Assembly (NCBI RefSeq): GCF_009914335.1
Contig: NZ_CP043925.1
Location: 1,612,001-1,676,000, forward strand
Source of the DNA: Proteus columbae
Lineage (GTDB): Bacteria > Pseudomonadota > Gammaproteobacteria > Enterobacterales > Enterobacteriaceae
Direction of reading: 5' to 3'
DNA length: 64,000 nt
Shown: piece after piece, positions 13,316 to 20,816 of the stretch
Position numbering within the stretch: position 1 is the stretch's first letter
Layout: each line of letters begins with the position of its first letter
The notes under the pieces: generated by a model
Database searches by the model: none
What the model was told of the DNA's origin: nothing
The model's input: the letters and a program-made list of their open reading frames with translations, nothing else
Position numbers and translations under genes: made by a program

Positions 13316-13546
13316 TTAATGTTTAACTTTGTTTACTAAGGTATTTAAAACGGCTTTTTTTAATGCCGTTTTTATCGCATTTTCTCCAATCAAATTATCT
13401 GAGAAGTCGCTTAGTAATATAGCTAACTCAGGGATTTCATCTGAAGCATTTATTTGAGTGTTTACTTCTACTCGATGTGGTTTATTTTCAATGTGATTTA
13501 AAGTTAATTTGACGTTAATAACGACAGAAGTATCTTGTTGAGTCAT
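13316..13546 (-). CDS. small phage early protein, unknown
   Basis: A 76-residue protein, VVINVKLTLNHIENKPHRVEV at the N-terminus (beta-rich) and a helical C-terminal half. Located in the pL operon between two other unknown small genes. No family recognised. Confidence 0.5.
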   Translation of the reverse strand: MTQQDTSVVINVKLTLNHIENKPHRVEVNTQINASDEIPELAILLSDFSDNLIGENAIKTALKKAVLNTLVNKVKH

Positions 13547-13602
13547 TTTTATTTTCCATTTATGATGTTTTGATAATTAAGATGATAAAAGTTATGGAAA
13601 TA

Positions 13603-14052
13603 TTACTCTTTAAGTAATTTTTTTAATTCTATAATTTTATCAATAAGTATATTTACCTCAGAGTCAGTAAGGATGTTACTGCTCAAAATTGAAATTTCTT
13701 TTTCAATAATTAATATTTCATCATCTATTGAGTTAGCTTTTGGTATCATTTCTAAATATATTTTTTTTACATCTTTATCCAAATCTTCAAATTCCTTTTT
13801 AAAGGATTTTATATCCGACAATGTTTTCATATATTGAGGTAATTGTTGTTTGTTAAGCTCATTTGATTTGAGTAAACATTTAATATTTTTTATCTCATAT
13901 TCTATTGGTCGGTTATGAGCTCGTTTCAAACTGAATGCTTCAATTGAGGAATTAAGTTTTGCTAAGTTTTCATTTAATGATTCTAATATAGATGTAGTGT
14001 ACTCTAAAACACTATTGGCACTATTAATTATGTCGAGAATATTTTTTTTCAT
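13603..14052 (-). CDS. coiled-coil phage early protein, unknown
   Basis: A 149-residue, Lys/Glu/Leu-rich protein predicted to be nearly all helix (ILESLNENLAKLNSSIEAF, LKSNELNKQQLPQYMKTL). It is more AT-rich than its neighbours. Position just after N suggests an early accessory gene; no function can be assigned. Confidence 0.55.
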   Translation of the reverse strand: MKKNILDIINSANSVLEYTTSILESLNENLAKLNSSIEAFSLKRAHNRPIEYEIKNIKCLLKSNELNKQQLPQYMKTLSDIKSFKKEFEDLDKDVKKIYLEMIPKANSIDDEILIIEKEISILSSNILTDSEVNILIDKIIELKKLLKE

Positions 14053-14179
14053 TATTGAACCACATCGTTAGAATAAAATAGCTTAGATTATAGTATCTCC
14101 TTCATATAAAATATGAGATGAAAGTCAATCATTCAATTAATTTGATATACTGATCATCCAATATAAGGTGGTTTCTAAT

Positions 14180-14500
14180 TTATCTTGCAGTGACACAAAA
14201 TTTGTCCTTTGATTTTTTTGTTCTAACACTCGAAAACATAACTATGTTTGGTAAACAACAGTTATCAGGTGATGATTGATACTTAGGTTCAATATTTCTA
14301 GTCACAGGAATGTGGCTTAGCGATAGTGTCTTTTCAACGCGGTTTAATTTTTTAGTTTCTAGTTGAAATATTGAGTCTAGTTGCATCTCAATATCTCTAA
14401 TTGCAATGGCTTCGACTTTCCGTCTGGCATGACGTCTATTTGCAGAGTTACCACGTAAAAAGTCTGGTTTGCGTGATTTCTTCACTTTTATAGTTGCCAT
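14180..14500 (-). CDS. N: early antitermination protein N (P22-type)
   Basis: A 106-residue basic protein. Its N-terminus has the arginine-rich boxB RNA-binding motif NSANRRHARRKVEAIAIRD, which lines up with P22 N (NAKTRRHERRRKLAIERD). Similarity continues: DSIF, a RVxKxxSL segment, an LP-x-V-x-F/Y stretch and a closing TAR. It is the first gene after pL and nutL, just where N belongs. It should bind boxB RNA and, with Nus factors, let RNA polymerase pass early terminators. Confidence 0.85.
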   Translation of the reverse strand: MATIKVKKSRKPDFLRGNSANRRHARRKVEAIAIRDIEMQLDSIFQLETKKLNRVEKTLSLSHIPVTRNIEPKYQSSPDNCCLPNIVMFSSVRTKKSKDKFCVTAR

Positions 14501-14577
14501 ATATCCTCCAAACAGTTGGCTTTAGTGATTGGTGATAAAATAATGAAACACCAATCCGAAAACCTTCTGAGAAGGTT

Positions 14578-14643
14578 GACGCTTTATCAGCGTCGCCGTT
14601 TTGATAGCTAATACACAGCTCGCTACCATCGTTGTTAAAGAAC
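14578..14643 (-). promoter_or_regulatory. nutL: nutL (boxA and boxB) antitermination site
   Basis: On the minus strand boxA reads GTTCTTTAACAAC (14631-14643) and boxB is GACGCT-GATAA-AGCGTC (14578-14594), a 6-bp stem with a GNNAA pentaloop. The core CGCTGAxAAAGCG matches the P22 boxB. A second short hairpin (AACCTTC/GAAGGTT, 14561-14577) follows at once. Lies between pL and N. Confidence 0.85.
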
Positions 14644-14673
14644 TTCAACGTGCTGTGTTCCGTTGATGTGCTT

Positions 14674-14725
14674 AGTTTATTAAATACTAAAATTTAGGTC
14701 AAGTATTTACTAAACATGATTTAGT
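14674..14725 (-). promoter_or_regulatory. pL: pL promoter with left operators
   Basis: Minus-strand -35 TTGACC (14697-14702), 17-base spacer and -10 TAAACT (14674-14679). The spacer and -10 hold TTTAGTATTTAATAAACT, nearly identical to the same place in pR. A second operator, ACTAAA-5-TTTAGT, is a perfect palindrome at 14709-14725. Half-site ACTAAA is the likely CI/Cro target. Confidence 0.85.
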
Positions 14726-14817
14726 TAATAATTAACAACACTATGAATGTTAAGTAAATTTATTTGTGAAAAATCGCAGGTTGTAATGTCGAACATTTAT
14801 TTTGAGGAGAGAGGCAC

Positions 14818-14843
14818 AAAAAAGCCTTCTCAGAAGGAAGGCT
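14818..14843 (-). terminator. terminator of the cI-hipA-DUF3037 transcript
   Basis: Minus strand AGCCTTC, 7-base loop, GAAGGCT then six T, only 5 bases past the DUF3037 stop. It would insulate the lysogenic transcript from pL. Confidence 0.85.
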
Positions 14844-14847
14844 AGAG

Positions 14848-15672
14848 TCAGGCTAATTTTTGCTTAGCAAACTTAATTGCTGAATCTTTATCTTTAGCTT
14901 CAAAGTGAGTTATCTTATATTTATCTAGGGTGTACCTAATTTCATCAATAGCCTTTGACTCTGGGGTTTTTAATTTGACTTTGTGGTCAATAGTGAATAG
15001 TACATTATTGAATGTCAGTATTTTCTCATCAACAGCTCGTCTTATTCTAGCTACCCACTTATCACAATGCTCAAGCATTTTGCTTGGCTCAATTTGGTTG
15101 AATGCAAGTGGCTTTATGGCACAAAGAATCTCTTTTGCACTTGTCTCTGCTACTAGTGGCATTTCAAAACTAGTGAGCTCTCCCCCTAATCTGATTTTTT
15201 TAAATGCGCCTTTTAGCTCGCTGTGAACTTGGAATCTATGTCTTAATTCTGCGGCTAAGATGTCTTCTCTGCGCTCTTTTGTATTGCCTGTTTGTTTAAT
15301 AAATTTGCTGTATAGCCTATCAAGCTCTTCATTTGCATTGTGAGCCATTAATACACGAACAGGGCTATAACAAAAAATAGACTCACGCTTTTCGGTTAAG
15401 TTAAAAAAGAAGTCTCTTAATCCTTCAGCAGAATTAAAGTTAGATGCAATATCTGATGCTACGTTTAATTCATTTTCTATTAATGGTTTAACCACTTTAA
15501 AGATAGAGTCATCTCTAAAAAAATTCTGTATTCTAGCATCGTTAGACTTCGTCAAACTAAAATGAAGTTCGTTGGTTTTCGGAGAGCAAATAACCACACC
15601 TACATTCGCAAATTCTTCAGTTTCTGCGTATGGAGCATATCTTATGATGCTGTAAAGTAATGGTATTTTCAT
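14848..15672 (-). CDS. DUF3037 protein, partner of HipA-like kinase
   Basis: A 274-residue protein with the DUF3037 start IRYAPYAETEEFANVGVVICSP and a basic C-terminus. Its ATG overlaps the stop of the HipA-like gene by 4 bases, so translation is coupled. HipA-like kinase and DUF3037 genes are known as a pair in many bacteria; the biochemical role of DUF3037 is unknown to me. Here the pair occupies the rexAB place of lambda, downstream of cI, so it is probably made in the lysogen. A phage-exclusion or toxin-antitoxin role is inference. Confidence 0.75.
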   Translation of the reverse strand: MKIPLLYSIIRYAPYAETEEFANVGVVICSPKTNELHFSLTKSNDARIQNFFRDDSIFKVVKPLIENELNVASDIASNFNSAEGLRDFFFNLTEKRESIFCYSPVRVLMAHNANEELDRLYSKFIKQTGNTKERREDILAAELRHRFQVHSELKGAFKKIRLGGELTSFEMPLVAETSAKEILCAIKPLAFNQIEPSKMLEHCDKWVARIRRAVDEKILTFNNVLFTIDHKVKLKTPESKAIDEIRYTLDKYKITHFEAKDKDSAIKFAKQKLA

Positions 15673-16412
15673 ATTATTGTACTCCTAAACTCACTACTTC
15701 TTCCTCTAGCTACGGTATGTAATATATTGTTAGAAATACTATTTTTGGATAACTCATCATCAACCCATTCAGTTGGTATTTCCTCTAGTGCATCATCGCA
15801 TGAAGAGTTAATACATTCTATTAATTCTTCATTGGATATTGCATCGAACATGTCATATTGCCAACTCCTGTTTTTTGGTGAGAATACATGGAATTCAAAC
15901 ATGTCTATGTTGCAGTTTGGATCAAATGCAAGATTATGGTCTATTAAATAATAGCTTTGTTTTTTTACGTTATAAATAATATTTACATTACCACCAAGTT
16001 TGGTAAGCGACCTGTCTGAGTTATTTATCAATCTATCAAATAGGTATATTTCTTTTTGTTTTTGTATGTCAATAAGTTGGTGAGCCAATGTAAATGTAAT
16101 ACTAGCTGAGTCCTCGATAAATTGAGAAGCGAATGCATATCCACAGGAAAGCTTTCCTTTTAGATCAGGAGGTAAAAAATCAACAATGTCACTTGGAACA
16201 TATACGATAGCAAAATCAGGGATCGGCAAATTGATTTTCTTTGCTATAGCTGATGCCACATATTCATGAATTAATTCTCTTCTTGATACAGATGCATTGC
16301 TTTTTATAACGTAAAGATTTCCATCATCACAAGAGCATAAAATAGGTTTTGTAGAGCCAGCGTCCATTTGGCGAATAGCCTCTGTGACTTCTAATTGATT
16401 ATTATTTTGCAT
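15669..16412 (-). CDS. HipA-like Ser/Thr kinase-fold protein
   Basis: A 247-residue protein, much shorter than HipA (about 440), containing the kinase core only: a Lys strand (LYVIKSNASVSRRELIHEYVAS), the catalytic-loop-like LINNSDRSLTKLGGNVNI and a metal-binding IDHNLAFD that takes the DFG place. The loop keeps the N-x-DR pattern. No HipB partner is adjacent; the repressor gene cI is upstream at 40 bases with no terminator between, so all three genes probably share pRM. Likely phosphorylates a translation or replication factor; target unknown. Confidence 0.75.
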   Translation of the reverse strand: MQNNNQLEVTEAIRQMDAGSTKPILCSCDDGNLYVIKSNASVSRRELIHEYVASAIAKKINLPIPDFAIVYVPSDIVDFLPPDLKGKLSCGYAFASQFIEDSASITFTLAHQLIDIQKQKEIYLFDRLINNSDRSLTKLGGNVNIIYNVKKQSYYLIDHNLAFDPNCNIDMFEFHVFSPKNRSWQYDMFDAISNEELIECINSSCDDALEEIPTEWVDDELSKNSISNNILHTVARGRSSEFRSTII

Positions 16413-16452
16413 TAATCAAAATCTCGAATTTATCTACACCTAAAACGTGTTG

Positions 16453-17103
16453 TTAGACTGTTGGGAAAAATGCTTTACCTGTTTTTTCGCAGATATCAAT
16501 AAACTTGATAGGTTTAACTATAGCTGCGACATAATGAATTGTATCTACTTGATCTGGTGATAACGTTATTGGTTTATGTGAGTTGTTGATACTGGTGAAT
16601 TGATAGTCTCCATCTCTAGTTTTATTAAAGATTTTTATCATATTGTGACCATCAATCGTACGTACAAATACCTCGTCACCTGTTTTTACTGATGTATTCG
16701 GTTCAACGACAACATACTCACCTGATTGAATGCGAGGCCACATGCTGTCACCTTTAACTTTAAGCCCGTATGCATCAACATCATCACTGTATATTTTTAA
16801 CCATCCACTATGGGCTTCAATCATATCAACAGCACCATCGACACCTAGAAATGCTTCGCCACGTACTTTGACTAAACCTGATGGTATTCTACCTATGAAT
16901 TCAACCTCATCATCCTGAATATCTTGGGTATCCAGATAACCAATAGGCATCCCATAGTCTCTTTCTAGACGACGAGCAGCCTTCTCTCCAAACGATGATT
17001 TACCACTCATCAGTTGAGATATATAGCTTTTCTCTTTAGTGGGCAGGGTTTTACCTTTAAACCACTGTGAGAGTTTTATTTGTCTTAATTTTTTTATTTC
17101 CAT
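16453..17103 (-). CDS. cI: CI-like phage repressor with S24 peptidase domain
   Basis: A 216-residue repressor. N-terminal HTH (about 5-55; SQLMSGKSSFGEKAARRLE) and C-terminal LexA/CI-like serine peptidase with catalytic Ser in KGDSMWPRI and Lys in DGHNMIKIF. It keeps pL and pR silent in the lysogen and should be cut with RecA help after DNA damage. It reads divergently from cro across a short operator region. Confidence 0.92.
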   Translation of the reverse strand: MEIKKLRQIKLSQWFKGKTLPTKEKSYISQLMSGKSSFGEKAARRLERDYGMPIGYLDTQDIQDDEVEFIGRIPSGLVKVRGEAFLGVDGAVDMIEAHSGWLKIYSDDVDAYGLKVKGDSMWPRIQSGEYVVVEPNTSVKTGDEVFVRTIDGHNMIKIFNKTRDGDYQFTSINNSHKPITLSPDQVDTIHYVAAIVKPIKFIDICEKTGKAFFPTV

Positions 17104-17125
17104 ATCTTTATTTTGATTAGTAATG

Positions 17126-17171
17126 ACTAAACAAGCAAATACTTGACGTTTGGTTTAGTGTTTAATAAACT
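17126..17171 (+). promoter_or_regulatory. pR: pR promoter with right operators
   Basis: -35 TTGACG (17143-17148), 17-base spacer, -10 TAAACT (17166-17171). TTTAGTGTTTAATAAACT covers the spacer and -10 and matches pL at 17 of 18 positions. An ACTAAAC half-site lies upstream (17126). The AAATACTTGAC block before the start is shared with pL. cI's own promoter must lie on the opposite strand here. Confidence 0.85.
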
Positions 17172-17199
17172 CCATGTTTGAAACTTATGGAGAATAAAT

Positions 17200-17427
17200 A
17201 TGGAGTTAAAAAAATATATAGATTCACTTGAGTGGGGGGGAGCTAAAGAATTAGCTGACCAATTGGGTGTTTCGAAGTCTTTCCTTTCTCAAATGGCATC
17301 TGGTGTTAGTGCTATTTCTCCTAAACGTTGTGTTGAAATTGAAATAGCAACAAATGGTGCAGTTACACGCAGAGATTTAAGGCCAGACGATTGGTATAAA
17401 ATTTGGCCTGAATTAGAAACTGTATAG
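17200..17427 (+). CDS. cro: Cro-like repressor
   Basis: A 75-residue helix-turn-helix protein (GGAKELADQLGVSKSFLSQMASG; then SPKRCVEIEIATNGAVTRRDLRP), typical of Cro/YdaS proteins of lambdoid phages. First gene after pR with a GGAG ribosome site. Expected to compete with CI at the shared ACTAAA operators and favour lytic growth. Confidence 0.85.
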   Translation: MELKKYIDSLEWGGAKELADQLGVSKSFLSQMASGVSAISPKRCVEIEIATNGAVTRRDLRPDDWYKIWPELETV

Positions 17428-17434
17428 TTTTATT

Positions 17435-17487
17435 CGCTCTTTAACAATCGCAGTTTTTGACTGCTACGGAGTCGCTGATAAAGCGAC
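17435..17487 (+). promoter_or_regulatory. nutR: nutR (boxA and boxB) antitermination site
   Basis: boxA CGCTCTTTAACAATC at 17435-17449 is close to the ideal enterobacterial boxA. boxB GTCGCT-GATAA-AGCGAC at 17471-17487 has a 6-bp stem and the same GATAA loop as nutL. Lies between cro and cII, as in lambda. Confidence 0.88.
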
Positions 17488-17559
17488 AACTTTTCCCCCA
17501 ATATCAACTCATACGGAACGAGCCACGGATCATTATTGTCCCTTAGTTAACTCATAAGG

Positions 17560-17592
17560 ACTTTAAACAATGGAATGCGCAAATACACGCAA
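17560..17592 (-). promoter_or_regulatory. pRE: candidate pRE with CII-binding site
   Basis: Minus strand TTGC-GTGTAT-TTGC (17579-17592) is the exact TTGC-N6-TTGC pattern recognised by lambda CII. A -10-like TAAAGT follows at 17 bases (17560-17565). It overlaps the start of cII, just as in lambda, and points toward cI. Confidence 0.7.
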
Positions 17593-17917
17593 ACAATTTA
17601 ATCAATTTATCTCTAATCACCTAATAGCTTCAGCATTGCAAGCATTGAGAAATAAAACTCAATCTGCTGTGGCTAGAACTTTAGGTGTTCATGATTCAAC
17701 AATCCTACGTCGAACTGAAAAATACCCTGAAATATGCGAAACACTTGTTGCATCGGGAATTATTGATTTTGTGATGGAAGGAGAACGAAAAATCTCAGAA
17801 GAAGAGTACCGATTTTTGTGGAAACAAATGGGTGAACTTTCTCAAATGAAAATAAAAGAAAACGCCTCGATTGCGGCAACAAACGAGGCGTGTTGTTCAA
17901 TGGAATTCACCATTTAA
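17570..17917 (+). CDS. cII: CII-like transcription activator
   Basis: A 115-residue helix-turn-helix protein resembling lambda CII (ALRNKTQSAVARTLGVHDSTILRRTEKYPEICETLVASGI), followed by a flexible acidic tail. It should activate pRE to start repressor synthesis. The host hflD gene in this same window is, in E. coli, an anti-CII factor. The 3' end holds an inverted repeat (ACGCCTCG/CGAGGCGT). Confidence 0.85.
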   Translation: MECANTRKQFNQFISNHLIASALQALRNKTQSAVARTLGVHDSTILRRTEKYPEICETLVASGIIDFVMEGERKISEEEYRFLWKQMGELSQMKIKENASIAATNEACCSMEFTI

Positions 17918-17958
17918 CGTACAAATATACTGTATCAACATCCAGTTTTTATCACAAG

Positions 17959-17982
17959 GGGAAACTTCGGTTTCCCTTTTTT
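17959..17982 (+). terminator. terminator after cII
   Basis: GGGAAAC-TTCG-GTTTCCC then six T: a stable UUCG tetraloop hairpin. As an early rightward terminator it would need N/nutR to be passed. Confidence 0.9.
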
Positions 17983-18012
17983 GATACAGCTTTGGAATGG
18001 AGAAATTATACC

Positions 18013-18186
18013 ATGAGACAAAGAATAAATCATGAATTTAATGGCTGTGATGAGCATAAAAACATCATGGAAAATAGGTTATTACAAGAAATAACCCCAC
18101 TAGGTTGTCAGCGTTTAAAGGAAGCATTGAAAGACGCAAAACTAAGGAAAGCACATCGGGATAAGTTATTAGGAGAGCGAAAATGA
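18013..18186 (+). CDS. small phage protein before the replication gene
   Basis: A 57-residue charged helical protein (MRQRINHEFNGC... LKEALKDAKLRKAHRDKLLG). An open frame runs further upstream through the terminator, but the ATG at 18013 has a GGAG 10 bases before it and gives a sensible product. Its stop overlaps the next ATG. No family recognised. Confidence 0.5.
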   Translation: MRQRINHEFNGCDEHKNIMENRLLQEITPLGCQRLKEALKDAKLRKAHRDKLLGERK

Positions 18187-18950
18187 GTATGCTTCTAATG
18201 GCAAAAGCCATGCAATTACAGGTGGGGAGTACAGCACAAAAAATGGTGCTACTGAAACTTGCCGATAATGCCAATGATAAAGGTGAGTGCTTTCCTTCTT
18301 ATGAGACTATTGCACGTCATTGCGAAATTAGCCGTCAAAGTGCGATAAACCACATTAAAAGTTTATGTAAAAAAGGGTTTGTTCGTAAAGTTACGCGAAA
18401 AACAGATAAGGGGCATACTTCCAATTTATATATTCTGGATTTGGAGGCTAAATCTCTTGATGACGGTAGTCAAAATACAGTACCCCCTAGTCAAAATTCT
18501 GTACCAGAGGTAGTCAAAGAATTTGACCACGGTAGTCAAACGGTTGGACTAGGGGGTAGTCAAAAATTTTTACCCAGAACCAGTCAGTCTTTTAACCAGT
18601 CAATTAACCCTAAAAAATTATCGTCTGACGACTCGAAACCTGCAAAGCAGATTTCAATTAATCGGCAAGCTAACATTCCTTATCAGGAAATTATGCAAGC
18701 CTTCAACGAATCGGCAGGGGATAGATTACCCAATGCCGAATCACTGAATGACAAACGCAAACGAGCAATATCCAAATTCCTGAAAGAGCTCAAAGAACCC
18801 ACAGTTGAATCAGCTAAAAATTATTTTGATTATTTTATGGAAACGGCGAGTGCTTGGTATTTCGGTGAAAATAATCGAGGTTGGCGAGCAAATTTTGATT
18901 ATTTACTCAGACCTGAAACGGTACTCAAAACAAGGGAGGGAGCACTGTGA
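18183..18950 (+). CDS. O: replication initiator, lambda O-like (HTH)
   Basis: A 255-residue protein with an N-terminal winged helix (CFPSYETIARHCEISRQSAINHIKSLCKKGFVRKV), a low-complexity Ser/Gln-rich middle encoded by iterons, and a C-terminal domain likely to bind helicase. It precedes a DnaB-like gene with a 4-base overlap. Like lambda O it should bind the origin lying inside its own gene. Confidence 0.85.
   Translation: MSMLLMAKAMQLQVGSTAQKMVLLKLADNANDKGECFPSYETIARHCEISRQSAINHIKSLCKKGFVRKVTRKTDKGHTSNLYILDLEAKSLDDGSQNTVPPSQNSVPEVVKEFDHGSQTVGLGGSQKFLPRTSQSFNQSINPKKLSSDDSKPAKQISINRQANIPYQEIMQAFNESAGDRLPNAESLNDKRKRAISKFLKELKEPTVESAKNYFDYFMETASAWYFGENNRGWRANFDYLLRPETVLKTREGAL
18465..18564 (+). 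other. ori: phage replication origin: iterons inside the O-like gene
   Basis: Five copies of (GG)TAGTCAAA, with TAG at 18467, 18488, 18511, 18533 and 18557, so spaced 21-24 bases apart, about two helical turns. The repeats encode the recurring Gly-Ser-Gln of the protein's middle. AT-rich sequence follows. Confidence 0.8.
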
Positions 18951-20335
18951 TGAACCAAGTTCCGAATAATTTAATGGCGGAACAAAATGTGATTGGAGGA
19001 CTCCTGCTTGACCCGCAAAGTGATAATGCGCAATCAATTTTTTCACTGCTAAAACCTGAAGATTTTTATGCCCAACACCATCAAATTATCTATCTCACCC
19101 TGCGAGAAATGTATACCCAACGTATGCCAATAGACATCATGACGGTGACGGATTGTCTGGAGTCAAAAGGGCGAGTTAATCAATCAGGTGGCTTTGCCTA
19201 TCTTGCTGAGATGGCAAGAGAAACACCGAGTATTGCTAACATTATGGCTTATGCGAAAAAAATCCGAGAGTGTTCCGCACAGCGTTTTGTTATTGAAAAG
19301 ACGGTTGAAATTCAAAAGCTCATGATGGTGCCAAGTGAGTTAAGTTTTACGGATAAAATTGAACAAGCACAACGCTTGCTTGATGAAGCCACTTCGTTTG
19401 GAAAAATGGGGAGAAAAACAGGGTTACGCCGAATTGATGATGTGCTGGATGATGTTTTTACCGACATTTGTGATCGACAAGATAATCCAGAGAAACATCG
19501 AGGATTAAAAACGGGATTTAAAGATTTTGACCGTCTATTAAGCCCAAAACAGATTGTCATAGGCTCACTGTTCGTGATTGGTGCTCGCCCTAAGATGGGG
19601 AAAACAACCGTTCTCACTGAAATGGCAAAGAATGTTTCACAACAAGGTAAGCCTGTATTGCTGTTCAGCATGGAAATGACAGACAAACAGCTTATTGAAC
19701 GGACATTAGCCCAACAAACCCAGATTAATTCAGATAAATTTTACCAAAAGTTAGAAGAGCATGAATGGGATAGGCTTTGCAATGCCATAGGTCGCCTTAA
19801 AGATGAGCCCTATATTTGGGTGGATGATACACCTGGCATGTCCTTACAGCATATTCGCTCTGAAAGTCGGAAAATCAAACGCAAAGTCGGTGATATTGGG
19901 TTTATTGGTGTCGATTACCTCACCCTGATGCAAGCGGGAAAAGCTGACCGTAATGATATTGCCTATGGCGAAATCACTAAGGGGCTAAAGATATTAGCGA
20001 AAGAGCTCAATACGGTGGTTGTGTTGCTTGTACAACTGAATCGAGGATTGGAAAACAGGGCTGATAAACGCCCCGTACCAAGTGATTCAAGAGATACAGG
20101 ACAAATCGAGCAAGATTGTGATTATTGGTTAGGCATTTATCGTGATGCGGTGTACCACGATAATGCGGATGAAACGCTGACTGAAATGATTTTAAGGCTC
20201 AATCGACACGGTAAAACAGGCACCGTGTATGTTGATCAACAAGGATTGAGTATTACGCCAGTTGATCAATATATGGCTGCATATCGCGCTCAACCGAAAC
20301 GAGAGCCTAAAAGGTATTGTGAAAAATCGTTTTAA
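18947..20335 (+). CDS. DnaB-family replicative helicase
   Basis: A 462-residue hexameric 5'-3' helicase. N-terminal DnaB domain (EQNVIGGLLLDPQ, about 10-110) and RecA-like domain with Walker A ARPKMGKTTVLTEMA, the DYLTLMQ strand and VPSDSRDTGQIEQDCD. By carrying its own helicase the phage needs no lambda P-type loader. It overlaps the O-like gene. Confidence 0.93.
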   Translation: MMNQVPNNLMAEQNVIGGLLLDPQSDNAQSIFSLLKPEDFYAQHHQIIYLTLREMYTQRMPIDIMTVTDCLESKGRVNQSGGFAYLAEMARETPSIANIMAYAKKIRECSAQRFVIEKTVEIQKLMMVPSELSFTDKIEQAQRLLDEATSFGKMGRKTGLRRIDDVLDDVFTDICDRQDNPEKHRGLKTGFKDFDRLLSPKQIVIGSLFVIGARPKMGKTTVLTEMAKNVSQQGKPVLLFSMEMTDKQLIERTLAQQTQINSDKFYQKLEEHEWDRLCNAIGRLKDEPYIWVDDTPGMSLQHIRSESRKIKRKVGDIGFIGVDYLTLMQAGKADRNDIAYGEITKGLKILAKELNTVVVLLVQLNRGLENRADKRPVPSDSRDTGQIEQDCDYWLGIYRDAVYHDNADETLTEMILRLNRHGKTGTVYVDQQGLSITPVDQYMAAYRAQPKREPKRYCEKSF

Positions 20336-20360
20336 CTCATAAAAGTAAAAAGGAGGCCTC

Positions 20361-20810
20361 GTGACAGATGATATCTGTCTCCATAAATCCAATCTCAACA
20401 GTATTTTCAAAGTGCTCTCCGAAATCGTGACAACAGGTAAACGCTATCGCATCAAAATCACCGAGTGGCGTGATTTAAGAACCATACCAATGAATAAAAC
20501 ATGGCGTATGTGGATGGAAACCACAGGCGAGTGGTTACGTGCACGTGGCGTTGTTATCGATATTAAAAATGGTGTCGGTGAAATCGTTTTATCAAAGCCC
20601 ATTACTAATGAGGAAACGCATGAATATTTTGTTGGACATTGGTTAGGACGCAATGAAAACGGTGAGCGTGAAAAAACCAGCAAGATGGATAAGGCAAGGA
20701 TGCTTTACATGATGGAGAAACATGAACAATGGTGCATTGAGAAGGGAATTCCCATCATCATTCCCAGTAATTCTGAATATATGAGTTTGAAAAGAAATCA
20801 AGAGGAATAA
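20361..20810 (+). CDS. phage nin-region protein, NinB/YbcN-like
   Basis: A 149-residue protein starting at GTG with AAGGAGG 4 bases before. The pattern KRYRIKITEWRDLRTIPMNKTWRMWM and the C-terminal MDKARMLYMMEKHEQW resemble YbcN/NinB proteins that bind ssDNA in the nin region of lambdoid phages. The match is by general pattern only. It sits between the helicase and NinG, which supports it. Confidence 0.55.
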   Translation: MTDDICLHKSNLNSIFKVLSEIVTTGKRYRIKITEWRDLRTIPMNKTWRMWMETTGEWLRARGVVIDIKNGVGEIVLSKPITNEETHEYFVGHWLGRNENGEREKTSKMDKARMLYMMEKHEQWCIEKGIPIIIPSNSEYMSLKRNQEE

Positions 20811-20816
20811 TTGCTG

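Noticed and set aside
14448..14648. 66-residue ORF on the minus strand before N
   Set aside because: It runs through boxA and boxB of nutL and overlaps N; the DNA is explained by the control sites.
17890..18012. Extended frame before the 57-residue gene
   Set aside because: It passes through a strong UUCG terminator and lacks a ribosome site; ATG 18013 is better.
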